64,000 bases of DNA from Halocynthiibacter namhaensis (GTDB taxonomy: Bacteria; Pseudomonadota; Alphaproteobacteria; Rhodobacterales; Rhodobacteraceae): NCBI RefSeq assembly GCF_000812685.1, contig NZ_JWIF01000056.1:496001-560000 (forward strand), written 5' to 3'. Position numbers and translations under genes: made by a program. A model generated the notes under the pieces. That model was not told the origin of the DNA. It saw only the letters and a program-made list of their open reading frames with translations, and searched no databases. Of the stretch, positions 52,822 to 62,301 are shown piece after piece (within the stretch, counting starts at the first letter, position 1; each line of letters starts with the position of its first letter).

Positions 52822-53134
52822 GATGATTTACCCCGATTTGTATTACATGCCTGAACATGGCGGGTCGTCGCACCTAGGTAAACCATTTCATTATAAGCTT
52901 GAGCGAATGTAATGGAAGGAAGGGCGAGAAATAGGAAGAAAGTTGCGCGTTCCATGTGTGTCATATGTCGATAAATATTACGATCTGTTTGTGATTTGGA
53001 AATAAGGCGCTGGGTGTTTTGTCATTCACAAAGTTTCTATGAACTTACTGTTTATCGTGTTCTTGTTGAAATTGACGAATTGTTAACCCACGATGGATTA
53101 TCCTAAATATGTACAGGTAACGTTCGGAAAAAGC
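52822..53134. other. Intergenic region, 313 bases
   Basis: No gene or RNA recognised. It must hold the promoter of the leftward FMN reductase and perhaps of the lipoprotein to the right. AT-rich segments near 52960-53080 are the only feature. A short frame starting at 53093 is the N-terminal extension of the lipoprotein and has no ribosome site. Confidence 0.6.
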
Positions 53135-53449
53135 ATGCTTAGATGGGGTCAGTTTGGCAGGGTTTTGACTTTGGTCATGTTGGTCGCGTCATGTGGCGGA
53201 CCTGGTGTTCGCATGATGGGCGTTTCAAGTACGCGCGTAACCGTAGAGGGTTCAGTGTTCGAAGTGTATGTGAAAGGTAATGTGGCACAAGCTGTGCGAA
53301 CGAATTTTGAGTTCCCTGCACGGACCGGCACAATTTTCCCCAGGGCGCGCATCGCTATCGAACAGGCATCGGGTTGTCCTATCCGTGAGAATGCCATGTC
53401 CGGCGATGCCGCCCTGATCACAGCCAAACTGAACTGTGCCAGAGATTAG
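53135..53449 (+). CDS. Putative lipoprotein, function unknown
   Basis: A 104-residue protein starting MLRWGQFGRVLTLVMLVASC, with an LVASC lipobox and Cys20 as the lipid-attachment site. The mature part is beta-rich and has two more cysteines (QASGCPIRE and KLNCARD). ATG 53135 is chosen because GGAAAAAGC lies directly upstream; the ORF has an earlier ATG at 53093. Only the lipobox and size can be said. It converges with the GNAT gene, 13 bases apart. Confidence 0.65.
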   Translation: MLRWGQFGRVLTLVMLVASCGGPGVRMMGVSSTRVTVEGSVFEVYVKGNVAQAVRTNFEFPARTGTIFPRARIAIEQASGCPIRENAMSGDAALITAKLNCARD

Positions 53450-53462
53450 ATAGTGATTAGAT

Positions 53463-53915
53463 CTACAGAGTTTTTTCCATGAACAGGCTGATCGGGTCTT
53501 CAGGGTAACTCCCAAACGCACCGCGATAGACATACCCATGATTTTCATACAGCCTATGGGCGGCCTTCAGGGTGTCGCCGGTTTCCAAACGGATCACGGT
53601 TTGATCTAGGCTGCATGCGACATCATCAATGTGATCCAACAATCTTTTTCCAAGATTGTTTCCCCGGGCTGCTGGATCGACAAACATTGACTTTAGCTCG
53701 GCGTAGCCTGCTTTAATCGCCAAAGCCGCGCAGCCTAAGATTTCGCCGTCAACGCGTGCTACGAAAAAATGAATGTCGGGCGTGCATAGATCGTCGATCG
53801 ACAAGTAGTGGTTGCTCTCTGCGGGAAATTTTTCCTGCATCAGGGCATGGCTCTGCTGCAAGAGACTGGTCGCAGCGGGGTCCCGAGGATCACCTTTTTC
53901 TATGACAACTGACAT
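53463..53915 (-). CDS. GNAT-family N-acetyltransferase
   Basis: A 150-residue acetyltransferase. The acetyl-CoA binding segment is MFVDPAARGNNLGKRLLDHI near residue 78, with the preceding strand VDGEILGCAALAI, and the C-terminal YENHGYVYRGAFGSYPEDPI. Substrate unknown; similar proteins resemble the L-amino-acid N-acyltransferase group. The gene sits between convergent lipoprotein and divergent smc. Confidence 0.92.
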   Translation of the reverse strand: MSVVIEKGDPRDPAATSLLQQSHALMQEKFPAESNHYLSIDDLCTPDIHFFVARVDGEILGCAALAIKAGYAELKSMFVDPAARGNNLGKRLLDHIDDVACSLDQTVIRLETGDTLKAAHRLYENHGYVYRGAFGSYPEDPISLFMEKTL

Positions 53916-54127
53916 CTGATTTCCCTTTTCTTGACTACGATAGGTTGGCGTTTGGCGGGGCTTTGACGCAAGCGCGAATATTTGAGGTGCTTAAAATTCT
54001 TGCACAGCCTTTTGTGGAATGAAAGACACTGTATCGTCGCCGAAATAGATGGGATGTGGGATCCCCGTTGACACAATGCGACCAGTCTCACAAGCTAGCG
54101 TACCATTAGAATCAAAACAGGCAAATT

Positions 54128-57100
54128 TTGCAATTTTCACGGCTTAAGTTGAACGGCTTTAAAAGCTTCGTTGATCCGACCGACTTGGTCATTCAAGAGG
54201 GGCTGTCCGGTGTCGTGGGGCCTAATGGCTGTGGGAAGTCGAACCTGTTGGAAGCTTTGCGTTGGGTGATGGGGGAAAACCGACCATCGGCGATGCGTGG
54301 CGGGGGTATGGAAGATGTAATCTTTGCTGGCGCATCCACACGCCCGGCCCGCAATTTTGCCGAAGTTGTTTTGCAAATTGATAACTCTGAACGGTTGGCC
54401 CCAGCGGGTTTTAATGATGAAGACACACTTGAGGTCACGCGCCGCATCACGCGCGACGCGGGCAGTGCCTATAAGGCCAACACCAAGGATGTGCGCGCGC
54501 GCGATATTCAGATGTTGTTTGCGGACGCATCGACCGGTTCACATTCGCCCGCATTGGTACGCCAAGGTCAGATCTCTGAGCTGATCAATTCCAAACCCAA
54601 GGCCCGACGCCGGATCTTGGAAGAGGCTGCGGGCATTTCTGGTTTGTATCAACGCCGTCACGAGGCCGAGTTGAAGTTGAAGGGTGCCGAAAACAATCTG
54701 ACGCGTGTCGATGATGTGATTGAACAATTGGCTGCACAGCTTGCGCAATTGGCCCGTCAGGCCCGTCAAGCCGAACGTTATCGCACGATTGGAGCTGATC
54801 TGCGGAAGGCGGAAGGAATTCTATTGTTCCGCCGCTGGAAAGAGGCAGAAGAAGGGCGCCTTTTGGCGGACAATCAATTGCGTGAAGCAACGGTTTTGGC
54901 GTCAAAGGCTGACAGCCAGGTGCGTGAAAAAACGAAGCAACGCGAACTTGAAGAAGGTAAATTGCCTGCTTTACGTGAAGAAGAGGCCATTGGTGCCGCA
55001 GTGCTGCAACGCTTGCAGGTGCAACGTGATACGCTGACTGATCAGGAAAAAAATGCACGTCAAATGATTGCGCGTCTGGAAAGTCGCATTGAGCAACTGA
55101 CACGCGATAAGACCCGCGAGAACGGGTTGAATCATGACGCGCAGGAAACAATCGGACGTTTGGAATGGGAGCAAGAGCAGCTGTCAAAAGCCGCAGATGG
55201 TTATGAGGAAAAGCTGTCTATTGCCGAAGCCGAAAGCCGGGGTGGTGCGTCGATCTTGCAGGAACGCGAAGATGCCTTGTCTCAGTTAACGGAAGATGTA
55301 GCGCGTCTTGCAGCCCGCCATCAATCAGCGCATCGCTTGCTGGATGACACACGCAAGATTTTGTTAAAGAACGAAAGTGACGCTGACCGGGCCCGTCAGG
55401 AAGTGCTTCGATCTCGGGAGGCACGCGCACAAGCGCAGGATTGTCTAAACGTTTCCACCGTTGCACGGGATGTCGCGCAAACCAAAGCGGAAGAAACAGA
55501 CATTGCATTGAATACCGCAGATTTGGCCCGTGAAGCCGCGCAGGAACTGGAATCAGACGCGCGTGCTGAGCGATCCGAAGCCGAAGGAGAGGCGAACGCC
55601 TTGCGGGCCGAGACCGCGGCTTTGACGCGATTGGTGGAACGCGATACCGGTGAACATGGGCAACTTTTGGACGAAGTGAAAGTGGTTGACGGCTATGAAC
55701 AAGCCCTAGGTGCTGCTTTGGCAGATGATCTGAAAGCCCCTGAAGTTGCACCGGATGTGGCCTCGGGGTGGGCAGCGTTGCCTGACTATGAAGACGACCA
55801 GGGTCTTCCCGATGGGGCAATGCCTTTGGCGTTACATGTTTCGGTTCCGGGCGTTCTGTCTCGCCGTATGGGGCAAGTCGGGCTTGTGCCGCGTGAGGCA
55901 GGCCCCAAGTTGCAATCTGCCTTGAAGCCTGGACAACGTTTGGTCAGTCGTGAAGGGGATCTGTGGCGCTGGGACGGGTTCCGTTTGGCGGCGGGGGATG
56001 CGCCTTCTGCGGCCGCGATGCGCTTGCAACAGTTGAACCGACTTGCCGAATTGACCCGATCACTGAATGCCGCAACCAAGCGCGCAGCCACAGCCGTGCA
56101 AACGCATGAAGACTTAACGCGTCAACTTGTACAACGCACCGAAGCCGATCGTGCCGCACGTGAAGCGCGCAAATTGGCGGATCGATCTTTGGCAGATGCC
56201 ACGCGCGCGATGTCCTCATCCGAAGCCGAACTGTCCATCGCTGCTGGCAAAATGGAAAGCTTAGGCCTGGCCGTTGAACGTTTTGAGGAAGAGGCGCTGG
56301 GCGCACGCAGAACGGTTGAAGAAGTCGAAGCACAGGTTGCGGGTCTGGAGGATCTGGATGCCGCACGTGCCTCTGTTGACGATATCAAATTGACGGTTGA
56401 AGCCGCGCGGATGACGATGATGTCTAAGCGGTCTAGCTATGATGAATTGCGCCGAGAAGGCGAGGCGCGTTTAAGGCGTCGCCAGGAAATCACCAAGGAA
56501 ATTTCGGGATGGCGGTTGCGATTGCAAACCGCAGAACAGCAGCTATCAGAAATTGACGAACGTCGCTTGCAATCCGAAGCCGAATTGAAGGAAGCTTCAA
56601 CAGCACCCGCTGAATTGGCTGCCAAACGAGATGAACTTTCCGATGCCATTGCCGAAGCTGAAGAACGCCGACGTTTGGCGGCTGATAAATTGTCCCAAGG
56701 GGAAACGACTTTGCGCGATGCCAGTGCAGCAGAGCGCGCAGCAGAACGCACATTATCGGAAGCACGAGAAGTGCGTGCCAGAGGTGAAGCGCGTTCTGAA
56801 GCTGCACGCGAGGCCGTTGCACATGCGGAAGAGCGCATTGATGAAGAACAGGAATGCACCGCGGCAGAATTGCTGGAAACATTGGATATTGATCCAGATA
56901 GAATGCCTGTCATGGAGACAATTGAGGCTGATGTTGCCCGTTTGAAGCGTCAACGAGAGGCATTGGGTGCTGTCAATTTGCGTGCGGAAGAAGACAGTAA
57001 AGAAGTGCGCGAGGAACACGTTACGCTGGTGGCGGAAAAGACCGACCTTGAAGATGCGATTAAGGCCCTGCGGTCTGGTATTGCGAGCTTGAACAAAGAA

Positions 57101-57583
57101 GGGCGCGAACGCCTTTTGAAGGCGTTTGATCAAGTGAATTCGAATTTCTCGGTTTTATTCACCCATCTGTTTGGCGGCGGCGAAGCGAAGCTTGTATTGG
57201 TGGAAAGCGACGATCCGCTTGAAGCTGGACTTGAGATCATGTGTCAGCCTCCTGGGAAGAAACTGTCGACCCTTTCGTTGCTGTCGGGGGGCGAACAAAC
57301 CCTAACCGCTATGGCATTGATATTTGCGGTGTTTCTGGTGAACCCCGCGCCCATTTGCGTCTTGGACGAGGTCGACGCACCTTTGGATGACGCCAATGTG
57401 ACGCGCTTTTGTGATCTCTTGGATGAGATGTGTCGACGCACGAAGACACGTTTTCTGATCATCACTCACCACGCGGTCACCATGGCCCGGATGGATCGCT
57501 TATTTGGGGTGACCATGGCGGAACAAGGGGTCAGCCAACTGGTTTCTGTTGATCTAAAAAAGGCGACGACACTGGTGGCTTAG
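54128..57583 (+). CDS. smc: Chromosome segregation ATPase SMC
   Basis: SMC is the condensin-like ATPase that organises the chromosome with ScpA/ScpB. The 1151-residue protein has the N-terminal ATPase half with LKLNGFKSFVDPTDLVI and Walker A VVGPNGCGKSNLLEALRWVMGE (truncated to 20 here: GPNGCGKSNLLEALRW, about residue 32), two long coiled coils, a hinge at about residues 515-620, and the C-terminal half with the signature LLSGGEQTLTAMALIF (about 1049) and Walker B ICVLDEVDAPLDD (about 1076). It starts with TTG at 54128 after AGGC, which fits the family N-terminus; no ATG is suitable. No scpA or scpB is nearby. Confidence 0.97.
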   Translation: MQFSRLKLNGFKSFVDPTDLVIQEGLSGVVGPNGCGKSNLLEALRWVMGENRPSAMRGGGMEDVIFAGASTRPARNFAEVVLQIDNSERLAPAGFNDEDTLEVTRRITRDAGSAYKANTKDVRARDIQMLFADASTGSHSPALVRQGQISELINSKPKARRRILEEAAGISGLYQRRHEAELKLKGAENNLTRVDDVIEQLAAQLAQLARQARQAERYRTIGADLRKAEGILLFRRWKEAEEGRLLADNQLREATVLASKADSQVREKTKQRELEEGKLPALREEEAIGAAVLQRLQVQRDTLTDQEKNARQMIARLESRIEQLTRDKTRENGLNHDAQETIGRLEWEQEQLSKAADGYEEKLSIAEAESRGGASILQEREDALSQLTEDVARLAARHQSAHRLLDDTRKILLKNESDADRARQEVLRSREARAQAQDCLNVSTVARDVAQTKAEETDIALNTADLAREAAQELESDARAERSEAEGEANALRAETAALTRLVERDTGEHGQLLDEVKVVDGYEQALGAALADDLKAPEVAPDVASGWAALPDYEDDQGLPDGAMPLALHVSVPGVLSRRMGQVGLVPREAGPKLQSALKPGQRLVSREGDLWRWDGFRLAAGDAPSAAAMRLQQLNRLAELTRSLNAATKRAATAVQTHEDLTRQLVQRTEADRAAREARKLADRSLADATRAMSSSEAELSIAAGKMESLGLAVERFEEEALGARRTVEEVEAQVAGLEDLDAARASVDDIKLTVEAARMTMMSKRSSYDELRREGEARLRRRQEITKEISGWRLRLQTAEQQLSEIDERRLQSEAELKEASTAPAELAAKRDELSDAIAEAEERRRLAADKLSQGETTLRDASAAERAAERTLSEAREVRARGEARSEAAREAVAHAEERIDEEQECTAAELLETLDIDPDRMPVMETIEADVARLKRQREALGAVNLRAEEDSKEVREEHVTLVAEKTDLEDAIKALRSGIASLNKEGRERLLKAFDQVNSNFSVLFTHLFGGGEAKLVLVESDDPLEAGLEIMCQPPGKKLSTLSLLSGGEQTLTAMALIFAVFLVNPAPICVLDEVDAPLDDANVTRFCDLLDEMCRRTKTRFLIITHHAVTMARMDRLFGVTMAEQGVSQLVSVDLKKATTLVA

Positions 57584-57671
57584 CGCTTCACTTGAATGTG
57601 ACTGGCCGATTGCATGCTTTGAGCGCTGCGATCTGATGGTGCAAAATGGTGGTCGTTTGGTTCTTATAACG

Positions 57672-57703
57672 CAAAAGGGCGAACGTTTTCCAGTTCGCCC
57701 CCC
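57672..57703 (-). terminator. Rho-independent terminator of the lytic transglycosylase
   Basis: GGGCGAAC (57677-57684) pairs with GTTCGCCC (57693-57700). On the minus strand the stem is followed by TTTTGC, fitting the leftward transglycosylase gene. Confidence 0.85.
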
Positions 57704-57722
57704 TTCTTGATTTCATCGAAAC

Positions 57723-58913
57723 TTACAGACGGTTTAACAGATCCACAGTCGGCCAAGCGTCTGCTGGTAAGCCAAGGCGGATCTGTTCCGCTTGGACGGC
57801 CGCGCGGGTCTTGGCACCCAAAATACCGTCGACACCGCCCACATCATGGCCTCGGTTTTGCAACGCGCGTTGTAGGTTTTCCATCTGATTTCCTGATAGG
57901 GCGCGTGTTGGATTGCCTGCATTGTAACGGGTGGCACCTTCCAGGCGGTTGGCGAAATAGGCCGCGGTGGTCACGTAAACAAAGCTTTTGTTCCACTCAA
58001 AATAAACGTGAAAATTTGGGTAGGCGAGGAAGGCAGGGCCGTTGCGTCCCATGGGTAGCAAAACAGAGGCTTGCAAGTTAGTCGCGCCCAGATTGCCTTC
58101 GCGGGGCTGTACCCCCATGCGCGCCCAATCGCGCACGGAAAATGTGTGGTTCAGGCCAGTTTTGGCCCAATCCAAATCGGATGGAACTATGATTTCTTGC
58201 AACCATGGTTCGCCCGCGCGCCAGCCAAGGCTGCGCAGCATGTTTGCGCCGGACAGCAAGGCATCCGGGGCAGATGTTTTCAGGCTGACTTGGCCGTCGC
58301 CGTCACCATCAATACCATTGCGAATGATGTCTTCAGGCAGCATCTGAACCATGCCGATTTCACCGGCCCAGGCACCCTTGGTGCGTTGTGGATCAAAATT
58401 TCCGGTTTCATAAAGTTCAAGTGCTGCGAAAACCTGAGGGCGGAACAATTCAGGGCGGCGGCAATCATGAGCCAAAGTCACCAAAGAATTTAATGTGTTG
58501 AAGTCACCTTGGACTGCGCCGAAATCGGTTTCAAACGCCCAGAAAGCAAGAAGAACGCCACGCGATACGCCGTATTCGCGTTCCATCCGGTCGAAGACTG
58601 CATCATAACGCTGGGCGTTGCGGCGGCCGTTGTCGATGCGCCCTTGCGAAATCAGCCGTTGAGAAAAATCTAGGAAGTCTTTTTGAAAGACCCCTTGTGA
58701 GCGGTCAGCGCGTAGTGTGGCCGGATCTTGGCGGACGTTGGCAAAAAAACGATCAACGGTGACTCGATCGTGACCGCTGTTACGCGCTTCGCGTTTGAGA
58801 CCGCTGACAAAATTATTAAACCCACCGCCGCAGCTTTGTGCCAAAACAGGCTGAACAAAGGCGGTGGAAATTAGCAGGGCGGCGCCTGCAAAAAAAGAAG
58901 AAACTCGCATCAT
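57723..58913 (-). CDS. MltB-type lytic murein transglycosylase with peptidoglycan-binding domain
   Basis: A 396-residue periplasmic enzyme with signal peptide (MMRVSSFFAGAALLISTAFV, cut after VLAQ). The catalytic domain carries VLLAFWAFETDFGAVQGDFN with the catalytic glutamate in FETDFG, GAWAGEIGMVQMLPEDIIRN and GATNLQASVLLPMG. The last 65 residues, MENLQRALQNRGHDVGGVDG and ILGAKTRAAVQAEQIRLGL, are a PG_binding_1 domain. This MltB-family type is soluble here, not a lipoprotein (Ser-Cys follows the cleavage site but no lipobox). It is a likely single gene, downstream of cobD. Confidence 0.93.
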   Translation of the reverse strand: MMRVSSFFAGAALLISTAFVQPVLAQSCGGGFNNFVSGLKREARNSGHDRVTVDRFFANVRQDPATLRADRSQGVFQKDFLDFSQRLISQGRIDNGRRNAQRYDAVFDRMEREYGVSRGVLLAFWAFETDFGAVQGDFNTLNSLVTLAHDCRRPELFRPQVFAALELYETGNFDPQRTKGAWAGEIGMVQMLPEDIIRNGIDGDGDGQVSLKTSAPDALLSGANMLRSLGWRAGEPWLQEIIVPSDLDWAKTGLNHTFSVRDWARMGVQPREGNLGATNLQASVLLPMGRNGPAFLAYPNFHVYFEWNKSFVYVTTAAYFANRLEGATRYNAGNPTRALSGNQMENLQRALQNRGHDVGGVDGILGAKTRAAVQAEQIRLGLPADAWPTVDLLNRL

Positions 58914-58990
58914 GTGCTCCTGAATATTTTGGCCAAGATAGATCGCGCGCTGCCTTGTGGCAACGCGTGCGCAGGATCAGATGGGATTGC

Positions 58991-59917
58991 CTAGCAAATT
59001 GCGCGGATCATCGCCACAACCAGCGCGCCGGCAAGGACGATTGCCCAGCTTTTCCACAAGACAAGGCAGGCCGCTTCGATGTCTGCCTCATTCGCGTTTT
59101 GTCGGCCTTGTTCATTCACCCAAGGGAAGTCACGCATCTCGCCCTCATAAGACCGTGGGCCTGCCAATGCGACACCAAGTGCACGGGCCATTGCGGCTTC
59201 CGGCCAGCCTGCATTGGGGGATCGGTGTTTTATAGCATCTGTACGAATGTCGGTGAATTTCGCGGTGACACGTGCGGCCAATAGGATGATCAGTGCAGTC
59301 AAACGCGCAGGGATCCAGTTCAAAACATCATCGAGACGTGCACAGGCCCAACCAAAACTGTTGTGGCGTGGGGTGCGATAGCCGATCATGGAATCCGCCG
59401 TATTGACGATCTTATAGATCAAAAGCCCAGGCAGACCTGCAACGACAAACCAGAAAAGCGGCGCGACCAAGCCGTCCGAAAAGTTTTCAGCGGCGCTTTC
59501 AATTGCGCTGCGTGCAACACCTTCACGGGACATGCCATTTGTATCACGCCCGACGATGCGCCCGACCATGATGCGCGCGTCTGCGGTGGACATGCGTAAA
59601 GCATCAGCGACCGCCTGGACATGTTGAATAAGGCTGCGCTGCGCCAAAAGAAACGCGCCGACAAAAACCGAAATATACCAACCGAGAGGGAGGCTGCATA
59701 TGATCAGCGCAAGGGCGAACATGCTTGCGACCAGACCTAGACAGACGAGAATGCCATTCACCTTGCGTGTTGCCTCATCGTCATCGTCGTCATTGAACCG
59801 TTGGTCTGCCCAATCGATCAGCTTTCCCATCATCACGGCGGGATGCGGAATTTTGGACCAAAGGGATTTTGGATCACCGATGAGGGCATCGAGTAGCAAA
59901 GCAAAGACAGGTATCAT
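58991..59917 (-). CDS. cobD: Adenosylcobinamide-phosphate synthase CobD/CbiB
   Basis: An integral membrane enzyme that attaches aminopropanol to adenosylcobyric acid, a late step of cobalamin synthesis. The ATG at 59917 is chosen because the family begins here (IPVFALLLDALIGDPKSLWS and IPHPAVMMGKLIDW); the longer frame reaches 60028. The 308-residue protein has several helices and the motif GMSREGVARSAIESAAENFS. No other cobalamin gene is nearby, and I see no clear cobalamin riboswitch upstream. Confidence 0.93.
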   Translation of the reverse strand: MIPVFALLLDALIGDPKSLWSKIPHPAVMMGKLIDWADQRFNDDDDDEATRKVNGILVCLGLVASMFALALIICSLPLGWYISVFVGAFLLAQRSLIQHVQAVADALRMSTADARIMVGRIVGRDTNGMSREGVARSAIESAAENFSDGLVAPLFWFVVAGLPGLLIYKIVNTADSMIGYRTPRHNSFGWACARLDDVLNWIPARLTALIILLAARVTAKFTDIRTDAIKHRSPNAGWPEAAMARALGVALAGPRSYEGEMRDFPWVNEQGRQNANEADIEAACLVLWKSWAIVLAGALVVAMIRAIC

Positions 59918-60413
59918 ACGGGTGGTTCCATCATATTGAATTTGGGCGATCAGGTGGAAGGTTATGTCGATCCTGTTTCGCAACGCATTTCTAAGGCGGT
60001 CTGCAATAAAACGAAACCGCATAATCATTTGATGACCTTGGCTGCGGTTTTGTGCCGATTAGATGATTCGCTTCGAAATTTTATATTGCGCCACGCGGAT
60101 TGTCAGATGTGACAAATTGAATCAGCCTGTCCCAGTATCGAGGCGAATGTCTCAGCAACAAAACATAGCATGTTGTGAATTTGGAGGCGGGATTCGCAGA
60201 TTTGCATATAAATACCGTTTCAAATTGCAAACCAGGCGAAAATGAGCTGACAAGATTTCTTTTCCCCTACCCAAAAAATGAAAAATCACCAAAAATAAGA
60301 GGCGAGGAAAAACGGATGGGTTTTTGAAGCGCTTTTGAACTTTTGTCTAGGTAGAAAAGCTGTCCTTGAACAGTTAACACCTAGCGATTGCAAAGCTTAA
60401 CTTGGAGAAAAAT
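59918..60413. other. Intergenic region, about 500 bases
   Basis: No gene or RNA gene recognised. Several A/T-rich stretches (60090-60330) and short frames are present without ribosome sites. Because cobD (leftward) and the receiver gene (rightward) are divergent, both promoters should lie here. No cobalamin-riboswitch consensus was identified by eye. Confidence 0.6.
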
Positions 60414-60776
60414 GTGCGCGTTTTGATCGTTGAATCATCAAAAGAGCTTGGTCAAATATGGCAAAGATATCTTGAACGTGCGGATTGCGAAGTTACCTTG
60501 GTTCACGATCAAGAAAGCGCAACTGATATCTTAACCACAGCAAACTTCGCCGTCATCATTTTAGATTTGGCGCTTGAGGGCGGCAGCGCGTTGGCTGTGG
60601 CGGATTATGCAAGTTTTCGTCTGCCTGATGCACAGGTGGTTTTCGTCACCAACACATCATTTTTCTCAGACGGATCGATCTTCCAACATATCCCAAATGT
60701 GCGGGCTGTGGTGCAGCGTGAAACCCCTCCGTCTGATTTGACCGAGATGGTCCGTTATTACGCCAACGACAGCTGA
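60414..60776 (+). CDS. Receiver-like protein, degenerate
   Basis: A 120-residue single-domain receiver-like protein. It keeps the phosphorylatable aspartate (Asp51 in IILDLALEGG) and a threonine/serine switch region (VTNTSFF), but the N-terminal acidic pair is only Glu7-Ser8 (VESS) and the conserved lysine near the end is replaced by Arg102 (VQRETPP). A GTG start at 60414 with GGAG 7 bases upstream is preferred to a TTG at 60402. It ends inside the convergent glutathionyl reductase gene by 19 bases. It may act by protein contact rather than phosphorylation; no kinase is near. Confidence 0.82.
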   Translation: MRVLIVESSKELGQIWQRYLERADCEVTLVHDQESATDILTTANFAVIILDLALEGGSALAVADYASFRLPDAQVVFVTNTSFFSDGSIFQHIPNVRAVVQRETPPSDLTEMVRYYANDS

Positions 60777-61747
60777 TCTCGCGTGTGGGGTGCAAGGAAA
60801 TCTTGATCCGGGTTAATTGGAATGATCCTAGTTGGGTTAATCGTGTCGTGGCTGTAATGGTAATGACGCACGATATGGTCCATTGCGACGGTATCGGCGA
60901 CGCCCGGAATTTGATATAACTCTCGGGTGAATGCCCAAAGATTTGGATAATCGATGAGGCGTTTTTTGTTACATTTGAAGTGCAAATGATAAACTGGGTC
61001 AAAGCGCACTAAAGTTGTAAACAGTCGCCAGTCGGCCTCGGTTTGAATTTGCCCAAGAAGGTATCGATGGTCGGATAGATGCTCTTCTAGCCAATCCAGC
61101 GCGTCGAACAACGTCATGACAGCATCATCATACGCGGTTTGGGTGGTCGCAAATCCTGCACGATAAACACCATTGTTGATTTGCGCATAAATTCGGTCGT
61201 TGAATGCTTCGATTTGATCACGCTTGCCGAGAGGCCAAAAATCTAAGCTGTTGTCTGTGATGTGATCAAACGCGCTGTTGAACATACGAATGATCTCTGA
61301 GCTTTCGTTGGACACGATTGTGTTGGTTTCTTTGTCCCACAACACAGGCACTGTGACACGGGTTGTGACGTTGGGCGTGTCGGCTAGGTATACCTCGCGC
61401 ATGAAGTCATGCCCTTGCAAAATATCGCCCGTGGCCCCTGGAAAATTGTTTTGAAAGGTCCAACCGTCGCCCAGCATATCAGGGTGAACGACAGAAATGT
61501 CGATATGATCTTGCAGACCTTTGAGCGTGCGAAAGATCAATGCGCGGTGGGCCCATGGGCAGGCATAAGAGACATACAGATGGTATCGCCCACTTTGCGC
61601 TTTATAACCACCACGCCCACTTGGTCCGGGGCGTCCGTCTTTGGTGACCCAATTGCGAAATCCTGCGTCTTGGCGTTTGAAGCTGCCCTGATTTGATTTT
61701 GTATCATACCAGCTGTCTTGCCATTTTCCGTTGACCAAAAGTCCCAT
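60758..61747 (-). CDS. Glutathionyl-hydroquinone reductase (YqjG/Xi-class GST)
   Basis: A 329-residue Xi-class glutathione transferase that reduces glutathionyl-hydroquinones. The family active site CPWAHR occurs in YVSYACPWAHRALIFRTLKG, and the N-terminal GKWQDSWYDTKSNQGSFKRQ and TRVTVPVLWDKETNTIVSNE are typical. The C-terminal domain carries FNDRIYAQINNGVYRAGFAT. The enzyme is cytosolic and works with glutathione, so it ties in with gshA at the other end of the window. Its end overlaps the receiver gene by 19 bases. Confidence 0.94.
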   Translation of the reverse strand: MGLLVNGKWQDSWYDTKSNQGSFKRQDAGFRNWVTKDGRPGPSGRGGYKAQSGRYHLYVSYACPWAHRALIFRTLKGLQDHIDISVVHPDMLGDGWTFQNNFPGATGDILQGHDFMREVYLADTPNVTTRVTVPVLWDKETNTIVSNESSEIIRMFNSAFDHITDNSLDFWPLGKRDQIEAFNDRIYAQINNGVYRAGFATTQTAYDDAVMTLFDALDWLEEHLSDHRYLLGQIQTEADWRLFTTLVRFDPVYHLHFKCNKKRLIDYPNLWAFTRELYQIPGVADTVAMDHIVRHYHYSHDTINPTRIIPINPDQDFLAPHTRDQLSLA

Positions 61748-61950
61748 TTCGCGTTCCTAAATCCAATTTACAGCCCATAATTTATGCGGATTCTGGCGGT
61801 AGGCCATTGTCTATTGGCGCGCAGAAACTGTGCATCCTTGAGAAGTCTGTGAAGACTGAATCCCTGCGAATTCCGGAAACTGCCAAAAAGGTTAACTTGA
61901 CCTTCACCTTGTCTAGGGCATGATAAAGGCGGGTGATGAAGAGGTTCAAA

Positions 61951-62301
61951 ATGTCTACGTATATTTCAGATGAAGTTCAGGCTGGCTTGGATCAAGCACG
62001 TCTGAAGGCCGAGAAACGCAACAGTCGCTTGCGTGTACAGGTGGATGAGAAATTCTATCCAGTGCTAAAATTATGGGATACTGGGTTTTCCCTAGATGCC
62101 GCGGACGCGCCGAATTTACGTGGTTTGGTTGATTTATATGATGGCGGACGTCACCTGTATCAGTGTTTGATCGTTGCTTCAGAAGCGGAATTCGGTCGCA
62201 TGAAATACGATTTCAAACGCAACACGGCTGTGCTGGACAAAGCACCATTGGATTTTGTGCGTGATGAAAACGCCCCAATCGCATTGCTTGGTTCGTCCTA
62301 A
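61951..62301 (+). CDS. Small soluble protein, function unknown
   Basis: A 116-residue protein beginning MSTYISDEVQAGLDQARLKA, followed by KRNSRLRVQVDEKFYPVLKL and GFSLDAADAPNLRGLVDLYD. It resembles a conserved Rhodobacteraceae hypothetical, with a basic, beta-rich start that reminds of PilZ-like proteins, but the c-di-GMP motifs are not convincing. ATG 61951 has GAAGAGG upstream. It converges with the L,D-transpeptidase gene, overlapping by 4 bases. Confidence 0.75.
   Translation: MSTYISDEVQAGLDQARLKAEKRNSRLRVQVDEKFYPVLKLWDTGFSLDAADAPNLRGLVDLYDGGRHLYQCLIVASEAEFGRMKYDFKRNTAVLDKAPLDFVRDENAPIALLGSS

Noticed and set aside
53900-54091. Short minus-strand frame (63 residues) between GNAT and smc
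   Set aside because: No ribosome site, no motif, and overlaps the GNAT gene start; it spans the expected smc promoter region.
55218-55820. 200-residue open frame opposite smc
   Set aside because: Antisense to the coiled-coil/hinge part of smc, histidine and proline-rich, no domain.
60063-60245. Short frame of 60 residues upstream of the receiver gene
   Set aside because: No ribosome site, cysteine- and arginine-rich with no pattern; more likely non-coding.
59918-60413. Cobalamin riboswitch upstream of cobD
   Set aside because: No recognisable B12-box or pairing pattern was seen by eye; a covariance-model search (Rfam) would be needed to decide.
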